28,000 bases of DNA from Alphaproteobacteria bacterium (GCA_011522945.1 WTHY01000186.1:1-28000), one strand, 5' to 3'. Positions 1 to 8,785 are shown, numbered from the stretch's first letter. Made by a program: numbers and translations. The notes: a model not told the origin generated them from the letters alone.

Positions 1-119
1 CCATAAAAGGATTGACCCGGCAACCCTCTCACATCTATGAACAGGGCTGTTTGTATAACCGTTAGATATTTACGGCCTAATGAGTCTGGTAAAAGATACA
101 TAAGCCTGCGTGGAACCAC

Positions 120-147
120 TTGCGTTCCCATGCTACATTGTTATCTA
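120..147 (+). promoter_or_regulatory. Candidate sigma70 promoter for the M23 peptidase gene
   Basis: A TTGCGT box (120-125) and a TATCTA box (142-147) lie 16 bases apart, about 60 bases before the TTG start at 209. The -35 box overlaps a small inverted repeat, GGAAC (112-116) and GTTCC (124-128). The match is moderate and alphaproteobacterial promoters are loosely conserved, so this is a candidate only. Confidence 0.3.
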
Positions 148-208
148 ATATGGCGAACTTTAGGCGCTTTTGCGAAACCCAACACGATGAATAGGTAGAG
201 ACCCAGAT

Positions 209-1789
209 TTGCACATTAAAACCTTGTCATTTGGGATAACCCTCAGCCTTGCGGGACTGGCATTTGCGCACCTGTCTCATGCCGCAAACTTGTCTGATGT
301 GGCGAATATTAGGTTGCAAGCTGAATCGCTACTGCAACCAGCATCAGTGCAACTGCTGGACGAAGAGGCTGATTCGATACGCAATCTGAGCCAATTTGGT
401 ACCGCAGCGGCGTTGCGAGGCGAAAAACCATCCCACCCAAATGACCTAGTTGGATTTGACGCCCTGCTGGCATGGGTGACAGACTCTGACAAGCCAACCA
501 ATACGGATAGAGGCACGCAGATGTTTCTGCCCTTGCAACGGCCTTACCCAGCATTAGCGCTAAGCGGGGATCCTGTTGAAATAGAGGTACCAAAAGCTAG
601 GCCTGATATTGAAGAGCTATTGCCTGCTGCCACCTTAACATTAGCAGATTTTGCCACACGTGAGGCTGCGCTGCCGGTAGCCGAAGAGGCAATATTTACC
701 CTCCAAAAAGGTGAAACGCTTGCCAAGCTTCTAAAGCGGGCTGGCATGACATCAGCAGAACAATATCCACTTGTCCAGGAATTAACACGCAAGGTTAACC
801 CAAGACGTCTGCAAATTGGCATGCAATTCACGATTGGCAAATCTGCTGACGGACATGTGACTGCACTGCAGGTAGAGCTCAAAAATGCTATGAGCTACTA
901 TATCATGAAAACAGATGCGCTTGGATGGTTTGGCCTACAGGCGATTCGCCCTGTAGACACTTTGTTGGTTGAAGCCTCAGCTGTGATTGAAGGTACATTA
1001 TACGACACGATGCAAGCTGCAAATGTACCTGTCGCTGCGCTCGAAGAATTTGTCCGGGTCATGGGCTTTACAGTTGATTTTCAAAGACAGCTGCGGAAAG
1101 GCGATAGTTTTGGGCTTATCTATGAGCGCACTGTCGACAGATTGACTGGCGCAGAGCTAAGTGCTGGCAAACTCCATTACGCAAGTATGAATTTGTCAGG
1201 AGAGCCGCTTCACTTCTTCCGTCATGATCATGTAAACGGTCAGGTTGGATGGTATGATGAGACAGGGGCGTCAGCCGTGCGCACACTTATGCGCACCCCT
1301 GTGAGTGGTGCACGAGTCTCATCCAATTATGGCATGCGTAAACATCCAACCCTTGGGTATAATGCTATGCATCGTGGTGTGGATTTTGCGGTGCCTACTG
1401 GCACACCGATTGTTGCTGCAGGAACAGGCCGCGTTGAAGCCGCTGGATGGAATGGCAGCTATGGTCGATATATTCGAATTCGTCATAGCGGCACCTACAA
1501 GACAGCTTATGCACATATGTCGCGCATTGCCTCAGGCATCCGGCCTGGCACAAATGTCCGACAAGGTCAGGTCATAGGCTTTGTAGGTTCATCAGGCAGG
1601 TCGACTGGCCCGCATTTGCATTATGAAATCATCGTCAATAACCGCAAGGTGAACCCGATGACAATCAAATTACCTACCGGCAAGGGCTTAGAGGGATTTG
1701 AGCTACAACGCTATCAAGACCGACTGATAGAACTAGCAGCCTATTTAGGGCCAGACCAGCAGATAAACTTCGCTGAACGTGCGCAATAA
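209..1789 (+). CDS. M23 family (LytM) murein DD-endopeptidase, MepM-like
   Basis: Predicted periplasmic zinc metallopeptidase that cuts peptide cross-links of peptidoglycan during wall growth. The 526-residue product opens with a signal peptide (basic start, hydrophobic stretch, AHLSHA near residue 26). A LysM/OapA-like segment lies at about 164-212, then a Csd3/MepM-type middle region at about 220-360, then the LytM domain at about 363-490. The zinc and catalytic residues are visible: H388 and D392 in HRGVD, and H469/H471 in the HLHYE motif. The start is TTG at 209. It is chosen because the signal peptide begins directly there and an AGGTAG-like ribosome site (193-198) precedes it by about ten bases. 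Because all metal ligands are present, it is likely an active enzyme and not one of the degenerate LytM activators such as EnvC or NlpD. The exact cleavage specificity is inferred. Confidence 0.9.
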   Translation: MHIKTLSFGITLSLAGLAFAHLSHAANLSDVANIRLQAESLLQPASVQLLDEEADSIRNLSQFGTAAALRGEKPSHPNDLVGFDALLAWVTDSDKPTNTDRGTQMFLPLQRPYPALALSGDPVEIEVPKARPDIEELLPAATLTLADFATREAALPVAEEAIFTLQKGETLAKLLKRAGMTSAEQYPLVQELTRKVNPRRLQIGMQFTIGKSADGHVTALQVELKNAMSYYIMKTDALGWFGLQAIRPVDTLLVEASAVIEGTLYDTMQAANVPVAALEEFVRVMGFTVDFQRQLRKGDSFGLIYERTVDRLTGAELSAGKLHYASMNLSGEPLHFFRHDHVNGQVGWYDETGASAVRTLMRTPVSGARVSSNYGMRKHPTLGYNAMHRGVDFAVPTGTPIVAAGTGRVEAAGWNGSYGRYIRIRHSGTYKTAYAHMSRIASGIRPGTNVRQGQVIGFVGSSGRSTGPHLHYEIIVNNRKVNPMTIKLPTGKGLEGFELQRYQDRLIELAAYLGPDQQINFAERAQ

Positions 1790-1806
1790 ACCCTAGATTT
1801 ATTGGT

Positions 1807-1848
1807 TGCATATGCACGCCTGCCTAGCCACTATATTGTTGGCAATAT
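1807..1848. other. Two small palindromes in the M23-lysE gap
   Basis: The 99-base gap holds the perfect 10-bp palindrome TGCATATGCA (1807-1816) and a 6-bp stem-loop ATATTG/CAATAT (1833-1838, 1843-1848) with loop TTGG. No T-run follows the stem, so it does not look like a standard terminator. They may be operator-like or chance structures. Confidence 0.25.
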
Positions 1849-1888
1849 GTCTGTGCTTCTTTAGCGCTATATCAGGAGCAAATACCTC

Positions 1889-2512
1889 ATGTCTGTAAGT
1901 CTGTGGGCTGCTTATACCAGCTTCCTTGTCATTTATATGATTATGCCCGGCCCAAGCCATCTTCTTATGGCCTCTAATGCAATCGCATCTGGCTTTCGTC
2001 GGGCAATTGCATGTGCAGCTGGTGATTTATCTGCCAATACAGTCCAGATATTGATTGCTGGTCTTGGGATCAGCTTGGCTGCCAGATATGCTGGCATGTT
2101 ATTTGCCATTAAAATAGCTGGTATTGCCTATCTGATATATATTGCAGCACAGATGTTTTCACGTGCTAAGCGGTCTGGCCTGGCCTCAGAGTCGCCAAAA
2201 AGCGCGATGAGTCTCTATTTTCAAGGATTTTTGGCATCAATTATTAATCCAAAGGCGATTATCTTTTTCTCCAGCCTGATGCCGCAATTTATCGATAGCA
2301 CTGCACCTATCGGCTCACAATTATTTATCCTTGGGGCCACCTACATTATTGTGGATGGCACATTTCTAATGGTTTATGGCAAAGGGGCTGAAGGGCTGGC
2401 TGCACGCATGGGCAAAAGCTCGCTCTTAGTTCGGTATGCGCCTGCTGTCATGATATTTGCGACAGCCTTTATTCTTATCATAAGACTGGTCACATATGAT
2501 CTGAGCGCTTGA
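1889..2512 (+). CDS. LysE/RhtB family amino-acid exporter
   Basis: Predicted inner-membrane efflux protein of the LysE/RhtB (threonine/homoserine lactone) superfamily, exporting amino acids or related small molecules. The 207-residue length is typical. The family signature near the N-terminus is visible: PGPSHLLMASNAIASG at about 20-35, with the second helix beginning in AIACAAGDLSAN. Five to six hydrophobic helices alternate with short basic loops, including a clear IIFFSSLMPQFI helix near the middle. The ATG at 1889 follows AGGAG (1874-1878) by ten bases. It lies alone between the peptidase and the MOSC gene on the same strand, so context does not reveal the substrate. The family call is secure; the transported compound cannot be read from sequence. 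Confidence 0.85.
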   Translation: MSVSLWAAYTSFLVIYMIMPGPSHLLMASNAIASGFRRAIACAAGDLSANTVQILIAGLGISLAARYAGMLFAIKIAGIAYLIYIAAQMFSRAKRSGLASESPKSAMSLYFQGFLASIINPKAIIFFSSLMPQFIDSTAPIGSQLFILGATYIIVDGTFLMVYGKGAEGLAARMGKSSLLVRYAPAVMIFATAFILIIRLVTYDLSA

Positions 2513-2587
2513 TAAGTCATTGCCTCCCCCCAGTCATAAAACTAAGTCCATGCAAGATAATAGCACCGCATTAGAGGAACCAATTTC

Positions 2588-3379
2588 ATGACAGCAACAT
2601 GCACTATCGCATCGCTATGGCGCTATCCTGTAAAAGGTTTTCAAGGTGAGTCTTTGACGCATACAGATTTGCGAGAAGGCGCACTTCTACCAGGGGATAG
2701 AGAATGGGGGTTTACTGCCGGTCATGCTGCAACAGACGCTATTAGTGATGGATGCTGGATGAAGAAAGCCCATTTTTTGCAGCTTATGTCCTTTGCCGAG
2801 GCTGCACATCTCTCTATTACAATTGATACGTCTGTCAGCTCTGGCTATGAAGCCGCTCTATATCACAAGGGAGTATTGATAGTCTCTGGTGATCTAGCCA
2901 AAGATACTGTTATCAGCGCCTTTTGTAACAGCCTTGAGACTATTATGCGTGATGCTGGCCTATCGCTTCCGGGAAAGATTGGTTTGCGCCATTTGCAAAC
3001 AGGTGGCTTTTCAGACACTCAGGCAGCTTGGATTTCAGTAGGTGGCACAGCATCTATTTCAGATTTTGCGGCAGCCACAAAAACAGACCCTGACATCAGG
3101 CGGTTTCGCCTGAATATCTGGGTTAATACGAAAGTACCTTTTGAAGAGCTAGGCTGGGTCGGTAAGCGCGCACAGCTAGGCACATCTATCATCCGGTTCA
3201 TAGAGCCGGTTGGCCGCTGTGCAGCCATCGATGTACATCCTGATACAGCTATACGATCTGTTGATTTGCCAGGCGCCATGCGTGAGTATTATGGTCACGC
3301 AGATTTAGGTGTTTTTGCTATTGTAGAGCAGACGGGCAAAGCCGCCCTCTCCGACAGATTACAATTGCTGGATGATTAA
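2588..3379 (+). CDS. MOSC domain-containing protein (YcbX/MARC type)
   Basis: Protein of 263 residues with an N-terminal MOSC beta-barrel domain (IASLWRYPVKGFQGESL at about 7-23) and a C-terminal MOSC domain. The conserved cysteine that can hold the molybdenum cofactor is present as C211 in the GRCAAIDVHP stretch. MOSC proteins of this layout include E. coli YcbX and mitochondrial mARC, which reduce N-hydroxylated compounds with molybdenum cofactor. That activity is inferred from family membership. No ferredoxin domain is fused, so an external electron donor would be needed. A GAGGAA ribosome site lies nine bases before the ATG. The gene converges on the DUF4167 gene with only eight bases between the stops. 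Confidence 0.82.
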   Translation: MTATCTIASLWRYPVKGFQGESLTHTDLREGALLPGDREWGFTAGHAATDAISDGCWMKKAHFLQLMSFAEAAHLSITIDTSVSSGYEAALYHKGVLIVSGDLAKDTVISAFCNSLETIMRDAGLSLPGKIGLRHLQTGGFSDTQAAWISVGGTASISDFAAATKTDPDIRRFRLNIWVNTKVPFEELGWVGKRAQLGTSIIRFIEPVGRCAAIDVHPDTAIRSVDLPGAMREYYGHADLGVFAIVEQTGKAALSDRLQLLDD

Positions 3380-3387
3380 AACCGTGT

Positions 3388-3897
3388 TTAGGCTACAGCC
3401 TCTTTTGGAGATGCTTGCGCCTCACTATCAGAGCTAGCGTCATCATCTGCAGTTGACTTATCAGACTGAGATGCAGCCTCTGATGTCTCATTAATATCTG
3501 TTGTATCTGGTGTTTCCTCTGCAGCTTGTGTGTCTCTGTCTGCTGCTTGTGCTTCGGACATATCAGATTGCGCCGTTTCTGAGTCTTGGGACTTGCGTTG
3601 CTGCCTATCTTCATTTTGACTGCGACGCTGCTCAGAGGCAGCCAAAATCGTCTGATGAATGCGATAATAATGGTCGGCAAACTGACTGAAAGCTTCAAAA
3701 GATATACGCTCACCAGATGCCTGTGCATCCTGAGCTAGTGCGGTATATTTTTCAAAAAGTTGCTGCGCGTTACCACGAAGTCTGCCCTCTGGTCCGTTTG
3801 ATTCAAAGGTTGTATTCCTATTGAAATTCTGTTGACCAATATGATTGCCGCGACGGCCACGCCCGCGCGAACGTTTATGATTTTGATTTTGTCTCAT
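3388..3897 (-). CDS. DUF4167 domain-containing protein
   Basis: A 169-residue protein of unknown function found widely in Alphaproteobacteria, usually just after prmC. The first 20 residues are very basic and rich in Arg, Asn and Gly (RSRGRGRRGN), which suggests nucleic-acid or ribosome contact. The conserved DUF4167 core follows at about 35-85, with GNAQQLFEKYTALAQDA and the ADHYYRIHQ helix. The remaining half is an acidic low-complexity tail of Ser, Asp, Glu, Ala and Gln. Here it lies downstream of prmC but 336 bases away, so it may have its own promoter. The start at 3897 gives the typical basic N-terminus; the ribosome site is weak. The family call rests on recalled sequence pattern, and no function is proposed. 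Confidence 0.8.
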   Translation of the reverse strand: MRQNQNHKRSRGRGRRGNHIGQQNFNRNTTFESNGPEGRLRGNAQQLFEKYTALAQDAQASGERISFEAFSQFADHYYRIHQTILAASEQRRSQNEDRQQRKSQDSETAQSDMSEAQAADRDTQAAEETPDTTDINETSEAASQSDKSTADDDASSDSEAQASPKEAVA

Positions 3898-4233
3898 AGA
3901 TTGTCCGTTACTATCGTTCCGGTTTTCATAAATATTTCTAACAAAATGCTTTGACCTGAAACTCGTCTTTAAGCCACAAAAATTTTGAAGTTAACTTTAT
4001 GTCTACGCGGAGAAAAAGTGGGGCGGTTACCATTTCGTAAACCGAACACACCAACTAATCCGAGTTTAACAAACTACATTCTGTAAAAACAAGTGAAAAT
4101 CGCAATAATCTGCTTTTTTTTGAAAAGCCTTTTCAATTTATATAGGCATTCATGCGCTGAGATCCCAATTGCCGGGAACATATTTAAGGAGCCTAGATGC
4201 CGGCTCAACAGACACTATAGCTGCCAGTGAAGA
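3898..4233. other. 336-base gene-free gap between prmC and DUF4167
   Basis: No credible reading frame or RNA gene was found. The region is AT-rich and contains a perfect 17-bp palindrome at 4120-4136 (TTGAAAAG, C, CTTTTCAA) directly beside an eight-T run on the plus strand. The DUF4167 promoter presumably lies here, but no convincing -35/-10 pair was found on the minus strand. Confidence 0.5.
4120..4136. repeat. 17-bp palindrome, possible operator
   Basis: TTGAAAAG at 4120-4127 and CTTTTCAA at 4129-4136 form a perfect inverted repeat with a one-base centre. Such a short centre suits a dimeric protein site better than a terminator hairpin. It lies about 220 bases before the DUF4167 start and about 100 bases after the prmC stop. 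Its regulator, if any, is unknown. Confidence 0.3.
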
Positions 4234-5124
4234 CTAGCCATGTTTCAGAATAAGACACCGTGCTATACCGGCTAAATCATTCTGGACAGAGTCAATATGC
4301 AAACCGGCTGCTTGTGCAAGTGCTGAAACAGCGCCCACTTGCCCAAACCCTAATTCAATAAAGGCCCGGCCAGATATCTCTAAACGAGCTGCAATTATGG
4401 GCATTAATTTTCGGTAATCCTGAAGCCCATCTGTTCCTGCAAAAAGCGCTCTGTAGGGATCATGAAGGCGCACTTCGTCAGCTAAACTATCATAAGCACC
4501 TGTCTCTATATAAGGTGGGTTGCTTAAAATTATATGAAATCTCTCAGACTGGAGTTCTGCATCCCAATCAGACTGTAAGAACTCTGCCCGCGCAGAAAGC
4601 CCAAGTGTATCTGCGTTATCTTTAGCCTGTTTAACAGCCCCTGCTGATACATCAAGACCTAACCCAGTGGCCAGTGGCAATTCATGTAAACAGGATAATA
4701 GCAAGCAGCCACTGCCTGTCCCAAAATCTGCAATAGATATCGTTGTATCTTGCCATCCCATTTGGCCAGCGAAGGCCACAGCTGAGGCGACAAGCACCTC
4801 ACTATCAGGACGAGGATCAAGTGTGTCTGCATTTAAACTAAACCGAAGACCATAAAATTCCCGCCACCCACGTAGCCGGCTAAATGGCACTCCGGATAGC
4901 CGTGCATCAATGACAGATGCCAACACTTTACGAGCTGCACTATCAAGATGGATATGCTCATGTGTGAGAACAGGTGCCTCACGCCCAACTGCCAAAGCTA
5001 GGAGTAGCCTTGCTTCATGCATGGCAGTATCAGGTAATTTCTCAGCCAGCTGAACTGATACAAACCGCAGCCAATCACGGGCATCATGGCTGGCTGGATA
5101 GGCTATGACAGCTTTATCTGTCAC
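4234..5124 (-). CDS. prmC: Peptide chain release factor N5-glutamine methyltransferase
   Basis: PrmC (HemK) uses S-adenosylmethionine to methylate the glutamine of the GGQ motif in release factors RF1 and RF2, which speeds peptide release. The 296-residue protein has the expected helical N-terminal domain (1-100), a TLDPRPDSE segment at 101-109 matching the family's IPRPETE region, the SAM-binding DFGTGSG at 133-139 and the catalytic NPPY motif at 202-205. The start is GTG at 5124-5122. It overlaps the prfA stop by four bases (GTGA), so the enzyme is translationally coupled to its substrate gene. This prfA-prmC pairing is conserved in many bacteria and strongly supports the call. Confidence 0.95.
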   Translation of the reverse strand: MTDKAVIAYPASHDARDWLRFVSVQLAEKLPDTAMHEARLLLALAVGREAPVLTHEHIHLDSAARKVLASVIDARLSGVPFSRLRGWREFYGLRFSLNADTLDPRPDSEVLVASAVAFAGQMGWQDTTISIADFGTGSGCLLLSCLHELPLATGLGLDVSAGAVKQAKDNADTLGLSARAEFLQSDWDAELQSERFHIILSNPPYIETGAYDSLADEVRLHDPYRALFAGTDGLQDYRKLMPIIAARLEISGRAFIELGFGQVGAVSALAQAAGLHIDSVQNDLAGIARCLILKHG

Positions 5125-6200
5125 ATTTGACCTTCAGCTAGGCGGGCCGCTTGATCTTCAGCTGCCAGCGCATCTACAACCTCGTCCAACGCTTCTCCTG
5201 CTAAAATCCGGTCCAACTTATATAGCGTGAGATTTATGCGGTGATCTGTAACGCGCCCTTGTGGGAAATTATAGGTACGAATACGTTCTGACCTGTCCCC
5301 AGAACCAACCTGACCTTTGCGTGAGGCTGCGCGTTCAGCCTCAACACGCGCCCGCTCAGCATCATAAATACGTGCCCGCAAAATCTTCATCGCCTTGGCA
5401 CGGTTTTTATGTTGTGACTTCTCATCTTGCTGACTAACCACAATACCAGTTGGCAAATGGGTAATGCGCACAGCTGAGTCTGTTGTGTTCACAGACTGGC
5501 CGCCAGGGCCTGAGGCGCGAAATACATCAACACGCAAATCAGATTCCTGAATATCAATATCAACATCCTCTACCTCTGGCAGAACTGCAACTGTTGCAGC
5601 TGATGTATGAATGCGCCCCCCTGTTTCTGTTTCTGGTACACGCTGTACCCGATGCACACCTGATTCAAATTTTAACCGTGCAAACACATCACTCCCTGTG
5701 ATTGTCGCTGCCGCTTCCTTATAGCCGCCAATGCCTGTTTCTGAGATTTCCATAACCTCAAAGCGCCATCCATATTTCGTGGCGAACCGCTGATACATAC
5801 CAAATAAGTCACTAGCAAATAGCGCGGCTTCTTCGCCGCCTGTGCCAGCTCTTACCTCTAGAATCGCGTTTCTGGCATCATCTGTATCTTTTGGAAGTAG
5901 CAGCAATTTTAACTGATGTTCTTCTTCGATAATCGCCTCAGAAAGCGTATCAACTTCAAGCTGAGCCATCTCAAGCAGATCTGCATCGGCTCCGTCTTCT
6001 TCAAGCAAATATTTTGCTTCGTCTAGATCAGATGCAATCTTCTGCACTTTGGCAACCTGTTCTGCAACGGGGCGTAATTCAGAAAGCTCTCGTGATAATT
6101 TTGCCAGCATATCTGGGGTCATATCAGCTGCTTGTGACAGCTCTTGCTCAATCTCGCCCCGGCGCGCTAGTACACGTGCCATATTCTCTTGCAAACTCAT
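5121..6200 (-). CDS. prfA: Peptide chain release factor 1
   Basis: RF1 recognises UAA and UAG stop codons on the ribosome and triggers hydrolysis of the finished peptide. The 359-residue length is standard. The codon-recognition tripeptide is PET (P189-T191), fitting the RF1 PxT rule; RF2 would show SPF. The catalytic GGQ lies at 233-235 inside SGPGGQSVN. The N-terminal helical domain fills about 1-110. Four bases separate the hisS stop from this ATG, and the 3' end overlaps prmC by four bases, so hisS-prfA-prmC form one tight transcription unit. Use of UGA as a normal stop elsewhere in this window means an RF2 must exist outside it. Confidence 0.97.
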   Translation of the reverse strand: MSLQENMARVLARRGEIEQELSQAADMTPDMLAKLSRELSELRPVAEQVAKVQKIASDLDEAKYLLEEDGADADLLEMAQLEVDTLSEAIIEEEHQLKLLLLPKDTDDARNAILEVRAGTGGEEAALFASDLFGMYQRFATKYGWRFEVMEISETGIGGYKEAAATITGSDVFARLKFESGVHRVQRVPETETGGRIHTSAATVAVLPEVEDVDIDIQESDLRVDVFRASGPGGQSVNTTDSAVRITHLPTGIVVSQQDEKSQHKNRAKAMKILRARIYDAERARVEAERAASRKGQVGSGDRSERIRTYNFPQGRVTDHRINLTLYKLDRILAGEALDEVVDALAAEDQAARLAEGQM

Positions 6201-6204
6201 TTGA

Positions 6205-7461
6205 TTAACTCATTTCTGAAAGGCTTGATGCAATTATTGTCACCAAACTATCTTGCGGCACTTGTTGTTGATCCCCATCACGCATATCACGCAATTGCAC
6301 AGTCTTAGCCTGTAGCTCATCACCGCCGATAATAGCTGCGAAGCGGACCCCGAGCTTATTGGCACGTTTTAGCTTCTTACCCATATTTCCGCTCAGCGGC
6401 ATATCAGTTGAGATCCCAGCTGAACGTAATGTTTCTGCAAGCTGAAAACAGATAATGTCAGCATCTGGCTCAGCACTCACAAGGATAACATCTGGCGTTG
6501 GGAGTTGCGGCGCTTCGATCAGCAGCGCCAGACGCTCTATGCCAGCTGCAAAACCAACAGCTGGCAGACGCGGCCCACCTAGTGTTTCAGCTAAACCATC
6601 ATAACGGCCACCGCCTAAAACAGTACCTTGTGCACCAAGCGAATCTGTAATGAATTCAAAAGCTGTATGAGAGTAATAATCAAGCCCACGCACCAAGAGC
6701 GGATCATGTATCCAGCTAATCCCCGCCGCATCTAATGCTGCACAGACTGTGTCAAAATGCGCCTGTGAGCTTTCATTGAGAAACTCTGATAATCTTGGCG
6801 CATTTTCGACGATCTGCTTATCCCCCGCATCCTTTGAATCTAAGATACGAAGTGGGTTTTCAGATAAACGTCTTTGACTATCCTGACTTAAGTCAGCCTT
6901 AAACCCTTCAAGGTAGGACACAAGCGCTTCACGATAAGCAGCGCGGCTCTCATCATCTCCAAGCGTGTTTAAATGTAAGACACAGCTATCTAGAACCCCA
7001 AGATCTCGCAGAATGCGCGCACCAAGACAAATGATTTCGGCATCTGCCAATCCGCCCATTGGACCAATCAACTCAGCACCAATCTGATGGAATTGCCGCA
7101 TCCGGCCTTTTTGTGGCCGCTCATATCGGAACATAGGCCCTGCATAAAACAACCGTTGTGGCAAAGTTTGCGTCAAACCGCCTGATAGAATAGCGCGCAT
7201 CACAGATGCAGTACCCTCAGGGCGCAATGTAAGGCTTGTCCCGCCTCGATCTTCAAAGGAATAGGTTTCCTTTGAGACTACGTCTGAGCTGGCCCCGAGC
7301 GGGCGACTAAATACATCAGTAAATTCAAATATCGGTGTCGCCATGTCTTGAAAGCCATAGCGTGCCGCAGCTGATAGGGCTGTTTCGATCACCTGATTTT
7401 GCCGTGCCTTTGCTTCTGGCAGTAAATCAGCCGTCCCTCTAACGGGCTGTATCAGCTCCAT
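6205..7461 (-). CDS. hisS: Histidyl-tRNA synthetase
   Basis: Class II synthetase that charges tRNA-His with histidine. The 418 residues show the usual plan. The N-terminal QPVRGTADLLP leads into motif 1. Motif 2 spans 111-130 (FRYERPQKGR then MRQFHQIGAE). The histidine-binding RGLDYYSHTAFEF and the motif 3 region LGGGRYDGL follow. The C-terminal anticodon-binding domain begins at about 325. Motif 2 is of the common bacterial type rather than the EKPGPGRFRQF form I recall from many Alphaproteobacteria (see findings). A strong ribosome site GAGGGGG (7472-7466) lies four bases before the ATG. It follows ispG by 49 bases, the same order as in E. coli, and precedes prfA. Confidence 0.96.
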   Translation of the reverse strand: MELIQPVRGTADLLPEAKARQNQVIETALSAAARYGFQDMATPIFEFTDVFSRPLGASSDVVSKETYSFEDRGGTSLTLRPEGTASVMRAILSGGLTQTLPQRLFYAGPMFRYERPQKGRMRQFHQIGAELIGPMGGLADAEIICLGARILRDLGVLDSCVLHLNTLGDDESRAAYREALVSYLEGFKADLSQDSQRRLSENPLRILDSKDAGDKQIVENAPRLSEFLNESSQAHFDTVCAALDAAGISWIHDPLLVRGLDYYSHTAFEFITDSLGAQGTVLGGGRYDGLAETLGGPRLPAVGFAAGIERLALLIEAPQLPTPDVILVSAEPDADIICFQLAETLRSAGISTDMPLSGNMGKKLKRANKLGVRFAAIIGGDELQAKTVQLRDMRDGDQQQVPQDSLVTIIASSLSEMS

Positions 7462-7510
7462 AATACCCCCTCATTTTGTCTTTTCCCTCTCAGGCTAAAC
7501 ATTGTGACTC

Positions 7511-8632
7511 TCATACTGTCTCAGCAGCAGCCGCTTTAATTTCAGATGCCCGCGCTTCAACAAGAGAGACAACATGTTCAACAATATCCCCATTTTGCAA
7601 CCTGTGGTCAGCCATACCAGAAATATAAATCTGATGTGTATCGCGCCCCCCACCTGTTAGGCCAATATCAGTTTCGCGTGCCTCACCAGGCCCGTTCACA
7701 ACGCAGCCGATAATGGACACAGTCATAGGCACATCTATATGAGCAAGCCGCTCTTCAATGACGCCAACCGTTTTGATGACATCAAATTGTTGCCGCGCAC
7801 ATGAAGGACAGGAAATCACTGTTACACCGCGCCGCCTCAGGCCTAAGGATTTGAGCATTTCATACCCAACACGCACTTCCTCGGCTGGGTCGGCTGACAG
7901 AGACACTCTGATCGTATCTCCGATACCTGCCCAGAGTAAATTACCTAGCCCAATAGAGGATTTCACTGTGCCAGCGCGCAAGCCACCAGCTTCAGTTATG
8001 CCAATATGCAGAGGACAATCAATAGCATCTGCCAGCTGTTGATAGGCAGCAACTGCCAAGAAAACATCTGATGCCTTCACAGAGATCTTAAATTCATGAA
8101 AATCATTATCCTGAAGTAATCTCGCATGCTCTAGAGCAGACTCTACAAGCGCTTCTGGACATGGCTCACCATATTTTTCTAATAGATGTTTTTCTAAGGA
8201 CCCGGCATTCACGCCAATGCGCATTGACGCGCCATGATCACGCGCCGCTGCTACAACCTCTTTCACGCGGTCTGCGCTGCCAATATTGCCAGGGTTGATA
8301 CGCAAACAGGCCGCACCAGCTTCTGCAGCCTCAATGGCCCGTTTATAATGAAAATGTATATCTGCCACGATGGGCACCTGGCTTTCAGCGCAAATCACCT
8401 TCAAAGCCTTGGTGCTATCCTCATCAGGGCAGGAAACACGCACAATGTCTGCACCAGCCTCTTCAGCAGCGGCAATCTGTGCCAATGTTGCTGGAACATC
8501 AGTCGTAAGCGTATTTGTCATCGTCTGCACAGAAATAGGGGCATCGCCGCCTACCAAAACAGACCCCACACGGATCTGCCGTGATTTTCGACGTTCAATC
8601 ATGCGGTAAGGGCGGATAGTTGTGTGATCCAT
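7511..8632 (-). CDS. ispG: 4-hydroxy-3-methylbut-2-enyl diphosphate synthase (GcpE)
   Basis: Iron-sulfur enzyme of the MEP pathway that converts methylerythritol cyclodiphosphate to HMBPP, the step before isoprenoid precursors form. The 373-residue size and pattern match the bacterial single-barrel form. The N-terminal TIM barrel carries RVGSVLVGGDAPISVQTMTN at about 21-40. The C-terminal cluster domain has the three [4Fe-4S] ligands C275 and C278 (CPSC) and C310 (GCVVNGPGEA), with the fourth-ligand glutamate E317. It lies between the rodZ-like gene and hisS on the same strand. A 153-base leader with a nested palindrome precedes it, so it may have its own promoter or control site. AGG sits close to the ATG; the start agrees with the usual family N-terminus. 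Confidence 0.97.
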   Translation of the reverse strand: MDHTTIRPYRMIERRKSRQIRVGSVLVGGDAPISVQTMTNTLTTDVPATLAQIAAAEEAGADIVRVSCPDEDSTKALKVICAESQVPIVADIHFHYKRAIEAAEAGAACLRINPGNIGSADRVKEVVAAARDHGASMRIGVNAGSLEKHLLEKYGEPCPEALVESALEHARLLQDNDFHEFKISVKASDVFLAVAAYQQLADAIDCPLHIGITEAGGLRAGTVKSSIGLGNLLWAGIGDTIRVSLSADPAEEVRVGYEMLKSLGLRRRGVTVISCPSCARQQFDVIKTVGVIEERLAHIDVPMTVSIIGCVVNGPGEARETDIGLTGGGRDTHQIYISGMADHRLQNGDIVEHVVSLVEARASEIKAAAAETV

Positions 8633-8698
8633 ATGCCTATGCTCTCATTTGGGCTTTCATTCAGGCCCTACTTTGCTATGCCAGAGTAGAGATGTAAC

Positions 8699-8747
8699 CT
8701 GTGATGTCGAATTTCGCTACTATTATATAATAGCACCAGCATCACAG
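8699..8747. repeat. Nested inverted repeats upstream of ispG
   Basis: Outer arms CTGTGATG (8699-8706) and CATCACAG (8740-8747) are perfect complements. Centred between them at 8720-8733 is a separate 14-bp perfect palindrome, CTATTATATAATAG, which contains TATAAT on both strands. The element sits about 70 bases before the ispG start and about 40 bases after the rodZ-like stop. No T-run follows on either strand, so it is unlikely to be an intrinsic terminator. A protein-binding site or folded leader is possible. Confidence 0.45.
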
Positions 8748-8785
8748 ACCAATGCCGGAACGCGTCTATATCTCATTATATGTCG

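Noticed and set aside
1..208. Possible tRNA or small RNA in the 5' end of the window
   Set aside because: Only a 5-bp GGAAC/GTTCC stem was found; no cloverleaf or T-loop pattern.
3390..3405. Hairpin AGGCTACAGCCT followed by CTTTT as a terminator for the MOSC gene
   Set aside because: The loop is only two bases for the full stem, the T-run is short, and it lies in the DUF4167 coding end.
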